Source of the DNA: Syntrophobacterales bacterium GWC2_56_13
GTDB taxonomy: Bacteria > Desulfobacterota > Syntrophia > Syntrophales > UBA5619
Direction of reading: 5' to 3'
Length of the DNA: 36,349 nt
Assembly (NCBI GenBank): GCA_001830835.1
Contig: MICJ01000010.1
Location: 5,617-41,965, forward strand
How positions within the stretch are numbered: position 1 is the stretch's first letter; every line of letters starts with the position of its first letter. Below the pieces are notes generated by a model. The model did no database searches, was not told the origin of the DNA, and worked only from the letters and a program-made list of their open reading frames with translations. The translations under genes were made by a program, and so were the position numbers. This document shows, piece after piece, positions 24,011 to 31,779 of the stretch.

Positions 24011-24460
24011 TCAACTCTTTTCTTTGTTGAGGGTGTCGAATCGTGTGCGGATCTCCTCGACGCGACTACGATTCACACCGAAATCGTAATAGCCGACGCG
24101 GGACGCCGACCGCACGTGGATCAACTTCTTCCCGTCGTCCAAGAGGAATTCCACGTCGTCGACGAAGCGAAAGAAGGTGGAGGTAAATTCCGCGTGGAGA
24201 TATAGCTCCTCGGAGATGACGATGCGGGACCGCCTCATCCCCGACACCGCCTTGATCAGAAGCTCCCTGGCCTTCTCAGCCGTCCCCTCATACCGGAGGG
24301 GTGCGATGACGTGTCTGGGGTCGCCGCTTTGAGATGAGACGCAGTTAGGTGAGTCGGGACAGATGAGGAGTCTGCCACCGGTCATCCCGATCTGGGCTGA
24401 GCGTGCCTCCGAACAACCCACCACTATGACGGCGAGGTAAAGCAGGCAGTATCTGGACAT
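24011..24460 (-). CDS. DUF1499-family lipoprotein
   Basis: The 149-residue product starts MSRYCLLYLAVIVVGCSEA, a lipoprotein signal with Cys16 in VVGC. The mature part has CPDSPNCVSSQ, HVIAPLRYEG, then LHAEFTSTFFRFVDDVEFLL and IHVRSASRVGYYDFGVNRSR, the conserved DUF1499 pattern. The function of DUF1499 is not established. It is likely anchored in a membrane facing the periplasm. It lies between the flavin reductase-like gene and a small membrane protein gene on the same strand. Confidence 0.85.
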   Translation of the reverse strand: MSRYCLLYLAVIVVGCSEARSAQIGMTGGRLLICPDSPNCVSSQSGDPRHVIAPLRYEGTAEKARELLIKAVSGMRRSRIVISEELYLHAEFTSTFFRFVDDVEFLLDDGKKLIHVRSASRVGYYDFGVNRSRVEEIRTRFDTLNKEKS

Positions 24461-24497
24461 GATCCCTCTTTTCTCCGCCCGGCTACCCGATTATGCG

Positions 24498-24767
24498 TCA
24501 CCCGAGCGGTCCGAGCACCAGAAGGGCGGGTGTCACGAGCACGAATGTCGAGGCGATCCACCAGCCGGACGCAGGCTCACCCTTCACTCTGGCTCGAATG
24601 CCAAGGACCCCAGTCACAATCCCAACGATGAGAGAAATGAATACTACTATCAGCGCCATCAAACCACGGTTGGCACAGCCGACAAGCGAAACTGGCGTGA
24701 GATACAGTACGACAATCGCAATCGGAGCGATGGCCGGGAGGAGGATATGCTTGGTGAATGCACTCAT
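24498..24767 (-). CDS. Small membrane protein, 89 aa
   Basis: The product has three hydrophobic segments: HILLPAIAPIAIVVLYLTPV, LMALIVVFISLIVGIVTGVL and WWIASTFVLVTPALLVLG. I recognise no family. It lies 37 nt upstream of the DUF1499 lipoprotein gene, and this gap contains a third copy of the repeat end CGGCTACCCGATTA (24480-24493). Co-transcription with the DUF1499 gene is likely. Confidence 0.6.
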   Translation of the reverse strand: MSAFTKHILLPAIAPIAIVVLYLTPVSLVGCANRGLMALIVVFISLIVGIVTGVLGIRARVKGEPASGWWIASTFVLVTPALLVLGPLG

Positions 24768-24800
24768 AATCGACGCCTAATTTTTTCAGCTCGCTACAAC

Positions 24801-24874
24801 CCCCAAACACCTACCGGGGTGGCCCCCGCATTCCGCTTGGTGTGGGGGCTGGAGATAGCTCCCGGCTGCCCGAT
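24801..24874 (+). repeat. Island repeat R2, copy 2 (group II intron 3'-end-like)
   Basis: ACCTACCGGGGTGGC, ATTCCGCTTGGTGTGGGGG, GCTGG and CCCGGCTGCCCGAT align with R2 copy 1 across about 70 bp. It lies just upstream of the small membrane protein gene. Between this and R1' only AT-rich sequence is seen. Confidence 0.5.
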
Positions 24875-24937
24875 GAATGATGTCTGCTTTATACGGGATC
24901 AGATTGAGAATATCAAGAATCGTCAATGATTCAAGGA

Positions 24938-25056
24938 TTATTATTGGGTAGTCAATGATTGAGGCCGATGCGCTTGTATAGTAGCTTTCACTGCGTACTA
25001 CTCATGTAAGATTAAGGAAAATATGAACTATGCTGGTTATCGCTGTCACCTACTAC
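24938..25056. repeat. Island repeat R1, right copy
   Basis: Related to 21339-21454 over about 115 bp. It contains the inverted arms TAGTA/TACTA around the shared AGTAGCTTTC block. The 112 bases between this copy and the next gene (25057-25168) hold no recognisable feature. Confidence 0.65.
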
Positions 25057-25168
25057 TAAATAACTTTGAAAAGCTCATATGTTGATGATTACGGAATGAA
25101 ATCTTGTTGTCCACGTAGTGAGAAGAATCATCATTTTGCCGTGGAGCAATTGATTGCAAATAATAATT

Positions 25169-27475
25169 TTACCTCACTTTGCCGATCGGGAAAGTCTGCC
25201 CGCTTATTGATATCGTGGGATACTGGGCTTTCTTGAATATCTTCTCGGCCAGAGTAGGCACTTCATTGTCCACATAATCCGCAAGCTCTGTCGTCTTCAC
25301 ATAACCAGTCTTCCCTTTGTCGGCTTTTCCTTTCAATCCTTCTGCCAGCACGTAAGTAAACAATCCATGACCTTGATAGCCCTCCAGCGCTTCCTGAAGA
25401 GAAGTCGAAGCCGAAAGAATGGTCGAACCCACCGCCCGGCTCAGGATCTTCATTGCCGTGTCCTCGCTCATGCCACGCGTAAGCATCGCCACCTGGATGG
25501 CCTCACCCAAAGCCCCCGCATTGCATGTGTCGATAATGATCAGCTTTTTTGTGGCAGGGATATTACTGATAAGCTCCTTGAATACCGACTGTCCAATAGC
25601 GTCGGTCTTGAGTCTTTCTGTTCGTGTTGATCCTACATTGGACGTAATCAGAAAATACTCGCCGTCATCAACGGTTCCGTGGCTTGCCACATAGAAGACA
25701 AATAAATCGTCGGGATTTAAAGTCTGCATGGCCTTAAGTTCTTTTAAGATATTTTCCCTTGTCGTTTCTTCTGTGGAGGAAAGCTTTTTTACTTCTACCT
25801 TCTCAAAAAGAGTTGAAGCGCCCTGCTGAAGCGTCTTGGCGAATAGATCAGAATCGGCGACAGCGTAGTTAAGCTGGAGTTTAGGATTTTTATACTCGTT
25901 GATGCCAATGACCAGGGCATAAAGAGAAGGCTTGCCGATGGCTTTAAATGCCGCTGTAATTTCATGAACAGCACCTGTGCTTTGCATGGTGTTGTCAGCA
26001 TTAAAGGCAACGGCCTTGATTAAGTTCACGCCGCTGGAAAGTTTCAGCTTATAGGTTTTAGTGATCTCGTTCCGATTGGATGCGACGATTTTTACGCCTC
26101 TTGTGCTGTCCAGCATAACTGCGGAGCCATTGAGATAAAGCCTTATATCACCAATTCCGCCACCGGCATCGGTAACCTTCAAAGTGATAGCAGCATCGCT
26201 CTTATCAATACTTTTAGGCGTATCAATGATCGCTACAACCGGAGGCGGTTTGACATCCGCTACTTTTTTTAGTTCCTTCAAAGACCCGCCGGAAAGAGCG
26301 AGATTAACGAGGTCAGGACGGTAGAAACTTTCCCGCAATTGCTCCGTGCTATATTCTTTACCACCGACTTTAACACTGAGATACTGATCGCCTTTAGGAG
26401 AAGACGCATAATAGCCATTAGCTGTTGTAATAATCCATTCCCCATCTTCAAACGCAATCATGGAAGCAACTTCTTCTCCTGTAGAGACGTTCCATATTCT
26501 TGTAGAGGCGTCTCCTACGGATATCACATACTTGCCATCGGGGAAAAATTTAGCCGATATGCCCAGCTCAGCGCTGGATACGCCTGTATGCCCAGCAAGA
26601 ATTTTCCATTGAGATCCTGATGCTAAATCCCAAATTTTTATATTGCCATCAATACCCCCTGATAAGGCATATCTGCCATCAGGTGAAAAAGCTACGGACC
26701 AAATACTTTCGTGACCGACGAATTCCTTTACTAGTGTTAAATTTTTTGCATTCCACAACCTGACGGTATTATCAGTTCCGCCGGACAGGACATATTCACC
26801 GTCTGGAGAAAAAGCAACAGCTCTTATAACGCCGTTGACTTTCGCTGTTCTTATGGAATTCCCCGACGATGCATCCCATAAAACCATTTTGTCAGTTCCA
26901 CCGGATAAGACATATTTGCCATCCGGAGAATAGGCAACAGCCCAAAACTCCCATGCAGGTGTAGGTTGTGTTTTGAAATCTATGATTTCCCTTCCCGTTG
27001 CTGCATCAAAGGTTTTCATGGTTGGTTTGGGTTTCAAAAACACCGGAAGAGGGCCAGGGCTTGCATATAAAAAATATTTTCCGTCTGGAGAAAAAGCTAT
27101 GGAGGCGGCTTTATCATTATCAAAGATCATTATTTCTTGTCTTGTGGCTAAATCCCAAAGTTTTGTCCCTTTGCCGCCGGATGCAAAATGTTTTCCATCA
27201 GGCGAAAAAGCGACCCCAATTCCCAGACTCATAAAATCTTCATGATGGAATGTTTGAATTTTTTTCCCTTGCATAATGTCCCAGAGAATAAAAGAGTCCA
27301 TGCTGCCCGATAAAACATACCGACCATCCGCAGAAATATCAACTTTACGAACGACGGGAGCTTCTTGTTTAATTTCCCGGGACATGTCGCCTTTTCCGGT
27401 AAGGATCGGCGTTGCTGCACAGGAAGAAAGGAGAAGTGCCAAACACACAGTCAAGATTGTTCGACAAACAGACAT
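25169..27475 (-). CDS. WD40-repeat caspase-family (C14) lipoprotein
   Basis: The 768-residue protein has a lipoprotein signal (MSVCRTILTVCLALLLSSC, Cys19), then about seven WD40 repeats (residues about 40-345), each with AFSPDGKYVLSGG and LWD-type ends, enough for one beta-propeller. A short Ig-like segment with VVAIIDTPKSID and IRLYLNGSAV follows at about 420-500. The C-terminal domain (about 520-768) is caspase-like: LYALVIGINEYKNPK, FYVASHGTV with His599, and IIIDTCNAGALGE with Cys651, so the catalytic dyad is present. It should be tethered outside the cytoplasm. GAGGAGA precedes the start. Its target and role are unknown. Confidence 0.93.
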   Translation of the reverse strand: MSVCRTILTVCLALLLSSCAATPILTGKGDMSREIKQEAPVVRKVDISADGRYVLSGSMDSFILWDIMQGKKIQTFHHEDFMSLGIGVAFSPDGKHFASGGKGTKLWDLATRQEIMIFDNDKAASIAFSPDGKYFLYASPGPLPVFLKPKPTMKTFDAATGREIIDFKTQPTPAWEFWAVAYSPDGKYVLSGGTDKMVLWDASSGNSIRTAKVNGVIRAVAFSPDGEYVLSGGTDNTVRLWNAKNLTLVKEFVGHESIWSVAFSPDGRYALSGGIDGNIKIWDLASGSQWKILAGHTGVSSAELGISAKFFPDGKYVISVGDASTRIWNVSTGEEVASMIAFEDGEWIITTANGYYASSPKGDQYLSVKVGGKEYSTEQLRESFYRPDLVNLALSGGSLKELKKVADVKPPPVVAIIDTPKSIDKSDAAITLKVTDAGGGIGDIRLYLNGSAVMLDSTRGVKIVASNRNEITKTYKLKLSSGVNLIKAVAFNADNTMQSTGAVHEITAAFKAIGKPSLYALVIGINEYKNPKLQLNYAVADSDLFAKTLQQGASTLFEKVEVKKLSSTEETTRENILKELKAMQTLNPDDLFVFYVASHGTVDDGEYFLITSNVGSTRTERLKTDAIGQSVFKELISNIPATKKLIIIDTCNAGALGEAIQVAMLTRGMSEDTAMKILSRAVGSTILSASTSLQEALEGYQGHGLFTYVLAEGLKGKADKGKTGYVKTTELADYVDNEVPTLAEKIFKKAQYPTISISGQTFPIGKVR

Positions 27476-27725
27476 ATTCTCTCCTCTATTTGAATCAGGT
27501 AGACCGGTTTTCTTCCAATATTACAGGTTCGGGTTTGTTTTCTCTGTTTCCGCCTAATCCCCCGGCAGTGCCACATTATTCCGACCATTACTGATTGTAA
27601 TGTAGCATAAAATGAAAAAATGGAGAAACATGGATTTCAGGAAGCAGCCCACATTATACATTGACGGGAAACCGGCTGTTAAGCCTTCCCACGTTTTCAC
27701 CAGTATTCAATAATCCTGCATTGAC

Positions 27726-29039
27726 TTACATCTCGGTCAACCAACCCATGCCCTGGGATTTTACCCCGGATTTCATCGCCGACAGGAACCTCGAACGCAG
27801 GGCGTTGCTGACAAGGGCCTTCTTCACCGGGCTCAGGCGGAGGAAACCGCCCACGAGCGCGCGCATGAAGTCCTGGGAGACGCTGTTCGGGTTATCGAAA
27901 ATGATGTTCTGCAGGTTCCCTTTTTCAAGGGTCTGGAGAATCATCTTTTCGAACATGTCTTGAGGAGTAATGACCCTCTGCTTCCGAGGAACAAGGTGCA
28001 TTGACTTGGTCTTGCACTTGAGTGTGCATACCCCACAGCCTATGCACCAGCTCTCGTTGACGATCGGCTTTCTCTTTCGTTTCGGCTCCGGCGGTGTCAG
28101 TTCCTCCATCATGATCGCATTGACCGGACAGGCGATGGAGCATATCTTGCACCCGTTGCATTCTGAGTCGTCGGGCCTGGCCAAATACGAGGAAGTGATG
28201 ACGGCCTCGGTGTATCCCCACCTGCTCAGACCGGCCAGGTAGTTGCAGCAGCATGCGCAGCAGTGGCACATGTATTGGACATTCTTCTGGACGTTGTCAG
28301 CGCTCAAGACCAGCCCCATTTCCCTAGAGTGGGCTAGGTTCTCGAGCATCTCGGATTTCGTCGATTCGCGCGCGAGCCTGTTCCTGACGAGGTAGTCCAC
28401 GCCAAATCCAAACGAGGTGCAAGTCTCGAGCGGCACCTTGCACTTCTTCTCATCCAGGTGGTGCTTCTCGTGCCTGCATGAGCAGATGCCGATCCCGAAC
28501 CGCTTTGTGTTTTCAATGATGGTTCTGGCTTTCTCGTAGTCGAGTACCTCGATAGCGTCCTCGGGGCGGAACCCCTCTTCATGCGGGATTGTCCGCAGAA
28601 CTGAGAAGGCGTTACCTCCACTCATGTTTGCCACGATGAACGAGTTATCGGATGAAAGGTATTCGTGGAAAAGCTTCGCCATTTTCTTGGCGTCGAAGTT
28701 GTTTCCCGTACGCATCATGGTGAACTCAAATATTCCGATGATCATGGGCGAGGGCATGTAATAGGCCGCGTCCCCATGGAAAATGTCGATCACCAGCCCC
28801 TTATTCGCAAGCCCGTTCAACACTTCAGAAAGTCTTTTTTCATCCTTCCCGGAGAGCAACGCGATCCGCTCCAGAGGCGAGAGGCCATACGGCATCTTCA
28901 CTATTACGTCCGCCTCCTCCTCGGAATAAAGCTCCTTGACGATCGCGTGGAAGGTTTCGTTCCAGGGCGCTCTCATCGAAAGCCCGTCGATTTTCCTGTG
29001 AAGCTCACGGTAAAGGTTTTTGCCCACCCTGTGTCCCAT
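27726..29039 (-). CDS. 4Fe-4S ferredoxin-type protein with winged-helix-like N-terminus
   Basis: The 437-residue protein has three parts. Residues about 1-130 look like winged-helix segments (SPLERIALLSGKDEKRLSEV, LNGLANKGLVIDI). A central Cys-rich part contains GICSCRHEKHH, CKVPLETC and MCHCCACCCNYLAGL. A C-terminal pair of ferredoxin motifs, CNGCKICSIACPV and CIGCGVCTLKCKT, could hold two [4Fe-4S] clusters. The family occurs widely in anaerobes as a 4Fe-4S binding protein of unknown partner. Role here is unknown; electron transfer or redox sensing is an inference. GGGGGA precedes the ATG. The 250 nt between it and the WD40-caspase gene show no other feature. Confidence 0.8.
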   Translation of the reverse strand: MGHRVGKNLYRELHRKIDGLSMRAPWNETFHAIVKELYSEEEADVIVKMPYGLSPLERIALLSGKDEKRLSEVLNGLANKGLVIDIFHGDAAYYMPSPMIIGIFEFTMMRTGNNFDAKKMAKLFHEYLSSDNSFIVANMSGGNAFSVLRTIPHEEGFRPEDAIEVLDYEKARTIIENTKRFGIGICSCRHEKHHLDEKKCKVPLETCTSFGFGVDYLVRNRLARESTKSEMLENLAHSREMGLVLSADNVQKNVQYMCHCCACCCNYLAGLSRWGYTEAVITSSYLARPDDSECNGCKICSIACPVNAIMMEELTPPEPKRKRKPIVNESWCIGCGVCTLKCKTKSMHLVPRKQRVITPQDMFEKMILQTLEKGNLQNIIFDNPNSVSQDFMRALVGGFLRLSPVKKALVSNALRSRFLSAMKSGVKSQGMGWLTEM

Positions 29040-29114
29040 GTTCCGTCCCCCTTTTCAGATTAATGTTTCAAAGGATGTCCTTAATTTCGCATTTGTTCCC
29101 TGACACTAAACACA

Positions 29115-29145
29115 AAACCCCGCACTCTTCCTATAAACGGGGTTT
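29115..29145 (-). terminator. Probable intrinsic terminator (minus strand)
   Basis: AAACCCCG (29115-29122) pairs with CGGGGTTT (29138-29145). Read on the minus strand, the hairpin is followed by TGTGTTTAGTG, a moderately T-rich tract. It lies downstream of the Xre antitoxin gene and would separate it from the Fe-S protein gene. The rest of 29040-29385 is AT-rich with no gene visible. Confidence 0.5.
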
Positions 29146-29385
29146 CAATATTCTCTCCATGGCATCATCCTTCTATAAAGGGTTCAAATTGGTTGTTAAC
29201 CGATTGACAATGCCTTATTCAACTAGGGTTCTTTTTTGGCCCTAATGAGTTGAGAAGTCAAGGGATTATTTTATTGATAACCACTTGAAACCTTTTATAT
29301 CTCCTGAAATCTCATTTCTATTTATAACAGGAAGCTATATGCCTCTTACATAAACAGAAAATCCGCTATCAAGATGTAATATCTT

Positions 29386-29733
29386 TCAATCAGAACTCGG
29401 GGAATTTCCTCTTTTTATCTTCGCAGCAATGTCTTCAAATTGATTGATCTGAACAGACCCATCAGGAAATTTGGCGATGATTTCCAGGTCGCCTCCCATG
29501 GCCTTGATAAAATTTCTTGATGTGCTGATATACATGTCTGTCCGCTGTTCAAGCTTTGATACCGCAGATTGCTTGACAGACAATGTTTGTGCCAGTTGTT
29601 CCTGGGTTAAATTCCTGGCATGACGCAATTCCTGCAAAGGCATTGCACCAAGTAAGGTCTTTGTCTTCTCCGCTGCTTTTTTTCTTGCTGCGGGTTTCAT
29701 TTTTTCTCTCAGTATAGAGTAAGGTTTGCTCAT
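29386..29733 (-). CDS. Xre-family antitoxin (HigA-like)
   Basis: The 115-residue protein has a Cro/C1-type helix-turn-helix: LQELRHARNLTQEQLAQTL, SVKQSAVSKLEQRTDMY. It follows a basic N-terminus, and the C-terminal half (GGDLEIIAKFPDGSVQINQF) is typical of antitoxins paired with phage Gp49-like HigB toxins. Its start overlaps the toxin remnant's stop. It can still act as an autorepressor even if the toxin is dead. Confidence 0.85.
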   Translation of the reverse strand: MSKPYSILREKMKPAARKKAAEKTKTLLGAMPLQELRHARNLTQEQLAQTLSVKQSAVSKLEQRTDMYISTSRNFIKAMGGDLEIIAKFPDGSVQINQFEDIAAKIKRGNSPSSD

Positions 29734-30041
29734 AATGTGCCCCCTTGTTCATCTTTTAAAGACTTTAAATGCTCCTCATAAATTCTTTCGGCCAATGGGA
29801 CATATCGTTCGTACCAACGCGTACCGCCAGTCTTTCTGCCGCCAATAAGTAGGATGGCCGCTCTTCGGGGATCGAAGGCATAAAGGATTCTAAACGGTTT
29901 CCCTTTATGTTGAATTCTTAACTCCCTTATTGTGCCGTACTTGGCCCCTTTGACATCCGAACTGTAGGGGTACGGCAGATGAGGCCCCTTTTCTTCCAAT
30001 AAACCGACAACCGCGTCAAGAAAAATCGGATGGATTGTTTT
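29730..30041 (-). pseudogene. N-terminally deleted Gp49-like HigB/RelE toxin
   Basis: The frame reads VGLLEEKGPHLPYPYSSDVK, then YGTIRELRIQHKGKPFRILY, AFDPRRAAILLIGGRKTG and a C-terminal RIYEEHL. This is the Gp49-like toxin family (PF05973) from about residue 20-25 onward. The expected N-terminal strand and helix are absent; upstream, in the same frame, comes the stop codon of the CcbP-like gene (30042-30044) with no ATG between. Translation could only start at a TTG (29999) or by readthrough. A deletion has most likely inactivated it. Confidence 0.7.
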
Positions 30042-30446
30042 TTATCGGTTTGCATCCCAGACCACGTATTCCCTGACGGGCCAGAAATTCCTATCCTCCC
30101 TGGAAGTGACTTCAAGATCGCATAATGGAACATATCCTTTCTTTTTAACTTCCTTCACCTGGACGATTACACCGCAGAGGTCATCTTCCTCAGATTCAAT
30201 GCCAATGACTTCCATGATATGATCAAGCCTGAATGGTTTATGCTTGGCTACGTCTGTAAAGTAGGCATCATCCTCATCTTCCATCCGTTTGACTTGGAAT
30301 GGAAAAGAGAGATGCTCTCTGAGCCACGGTATCCAGTCTCTTTCAATCCATTCCTGATATTTCCTTTCATAGGCATCTTTATCATCAGGGAGATTGCCTT
30401 TGTTGGATTCTATTAGGTCCCATGAGGTGTCGTAATTTTCTGTCAT
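30042..30446 (-). CDS. CcbP-like calcium-binding protein (putative)
   Basis: The 134-residue acidic protein has WIPWLREHLSFPFQVKRMED, then HKPFRLDHIMEVIGIESEED, DLCGVIVQVKEVKKKGYVPL and a C-terminal REYVVWDANR. This pattern recalls the cyanobacterial calcium-binding CcbP family (Calci_bind_CcbP), found scattered in bacteria; the assignment is from memory of the motif. The start at 30446 is chosen over the 46-codon upstream extension, which has non-protein-like composition, and a GAGA sits just upstream. Its TAA lies directly before the truncated toxin. Confidence 0.65.
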   Translation of the reverse strand: MTENYDTSWDLIESNKGNLPDDKDAYERKYQEWIERDWIPWLREHLSFPFQVKRMEDEDDAYFTDVAKHKPFRLDHIMEVIGIESEEDDLCGVIVQVKEVKKKGYVPLCDLEVTSREDRNFWPVREYVVWDANR

Positions 30447-30628
30447 GATATTTCTCGATGATGTTTGTTGGCGGCGCGATCTCTTAACGCTCCAGGTAAA
30501 CGGTACAACCGAATAGATTTCAAATTTTCCGGCCACAGGAAGAGGGAAAGTTTTTTGCAACCCGCTAAGGCAGGTTGGCCGCATTCACCCACGGTCCGCC
30601 GAATCGATCGGCATGAGGCGTAACGAAC

Positions 30629-31213
30629 CTACCTTTCTTCCGATCCTTCAAATATCTCCAACTTGAAATGGAATCCTTCGTACGTCATCAGCATCCTTCC
30701 GACCTCGTGCCATGAAAGTTCCTTGCCATCGATGACGAGGCAGGGAACCTCGCCATTCGTATCATCATCCCAGGTGATCCGTCCGCGCAAGGTATCTCCA
30801 TTCGTGATTTGGTGCCGGGTCAGATCGCCGGGTTCGATGTGCCTTCGTTGCAGTTCACGGCGCATACGTTCAACAAGCTTCGCAAACAATGCGAACAGAT
30901 CATCCTCCGCATCGCCGCATATCGAGAATTCATAGCCTTTAGGTTCATCATTGTGAATCTCCAAAGCCTCAATGGTCACATGATCTCCGAAAAGACGGGG
31001 CTGAAAATGGAAGGTGTGATTTTTATTATCCTGATCCGCCAGGATGATGGGGTGAAATGACAGGTGATGAAAATCGACTCCGCTATGTTTGGCAACGGCT
31101 TCATTGAAACACTTGGTGCACAGGAAGCGTCTTGTTTCTCCTTGAGAAAAATTGACTCCTTCATAAGCCGGCGTTGCCGCCCCGCAGGCGTCACACTTCT
31201 CATTCCTTTTCAT
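30629..31213 (-). CDS. Hypothetical protein with N-terminal zinc ribbon
   Basis: The 194-residue protein begins MKRNEKCDACGAATPAYEGV and continues to FLCTKCFNEAVAKHSG, giving a CxxC...CxxC pair suited to one zinc ion. The rest (about 50-194) is acidic and soluble, with HTFHFQPRLFGDHVTIEA and a helical QRRHIEPGDLTRHQI segment. I do not know its function. ATG 31213 follows AAGGAGAGG by 6 nt, so the 13-codon upstream extension is rejected. The 182 nt between it and the CcbP-like gene show no clear feature. Confidence 0.65.
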   Translation of the reverse strand: MKRNEKCDACGAATPAYEGVNFSQGETRRFLCTKCFNEAVAKHSGVDFHHLSFHPIILADQDNKNHTFHFQPRLFGDHVTIEALEIHNDEPKGYEFSICGDAEDDLFALFAKLVERMRRELQRRHIEPGDLTRHQITNGDTLRGRITWDDDTNGEVPCLVIDGKELSWHEVGRMLMTYEGFHFKLEIFEGSEER

Positions 31214-31394
31214 GTTTTTCCTCTCCTTTTCGAATCCGTTGTTTTCAGCCATTCAATCTCTTCGGGCACTGCTGGTTCTTTTCTTGTGAACTACCCGGAT
31301 CCGGAAATTCTCCTGACGTAAGAAAATTTTACTTGTCGATTTCCAAATGACACCTCGCGCGATTAAGGTAAAAATAAATACTAACGAGGAAGAA

Positions 31395-31697
31395 CTACAC
31401 GGTGATCGAAAGCGGTTGCACTTGCTGTTCGACTTTGTCTGACAAGGTATCTTCTGCAACATCCATGTCATATCGGCTTTGAAGATTAAGCCAGTAACGA
31501 GGCTCCTGCCCAAAATAACGCCCTAAACGCAACGCAAGTTCGGCGTTTACAGATCGTTTCCCATTCACGACATAATTGATACGCATGGCAGGTACGACAA
31601 TGTCTTTGGCAAGACGATATTGAGACAACGTTAGCTCATCCAATAGCTCCTTTAAATATGCGCCGGGATGCACTGGGAAAATACGTTTCCTACTCAT
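31395..31697 (-). CDS. higA: HigA-family antitoxin, toxin partner lost
   Basis: The 100-residue protein has the HigA signature: HPGAYLKELLDELTLSQYRL, then a helix-turn-helix with YVVNGKRSVNAELALRLGRY and FGQEPRYWLNLQSRYDM. AGGAGG precedes the ATG. In this family higB lies immediately upstream and ends in ...VEIVDYH. Only that tail of about 14 codons remains here (31710-31754), so the antitoxin is orphaned. The 142 nt downstream carry no recognisable feature. Confidence 0.88.
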   Translation of the reverse strand: MSRKRIFPVHPGAYLKELLDELTLSQYRLAKDIVVPAMRINYVVNGKRSVNAELALRLGRYFGQEPRYWLNLQSRYDMDVAEDTLSDKVEQQVQPLSITV

Positions 31698-31709
31698 ATC
31701 AAACCTCCT

Positions 31710-31754
31710 CTAATGATAATCTACGATCTCTACATTTTCTGTATATCCTTTAAG
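31710..31754 (-). pseudogene. higB: C-terminal tail of HigB toxin
   Basis: The minus strand reads LKGYTENVEIVDYH-stop, ending 10 nt before the higA start codon's ribosome-binding region. EIVDYH at the C-terminus directly before higA is characteristic of the RelE-like HigB. The remainder of the toxin gene is missing; sequence resembling the end of cbiG begins about 10 nt away. Confidence 0.7.
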
Positions 31755-31763
31755 GAAGGAGGG

Positions 31764-31779
31764 GAGGACCCGATTCATT
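31764..31779 (+). repeat. Third, 16-bp copy of the cbiG 3' sequence
   Basis: GAGGACCCGATTCATT is identical to cbiG positions 21120-21135, the bases directly before the junction duplication. It lies between the higB tail and the end of vapC. A 16-bp chance match is very unlikely at this window size. Confidence 0.7.

Noticed and set aside
30447-30628. attC-like site between the zinc-ribbon and CcbP-like genes
   Set aside because: GCGTTAAGA and CGTTACGCC occur, but no paired inner and outer core sites with a foldable stem could be found by eye.
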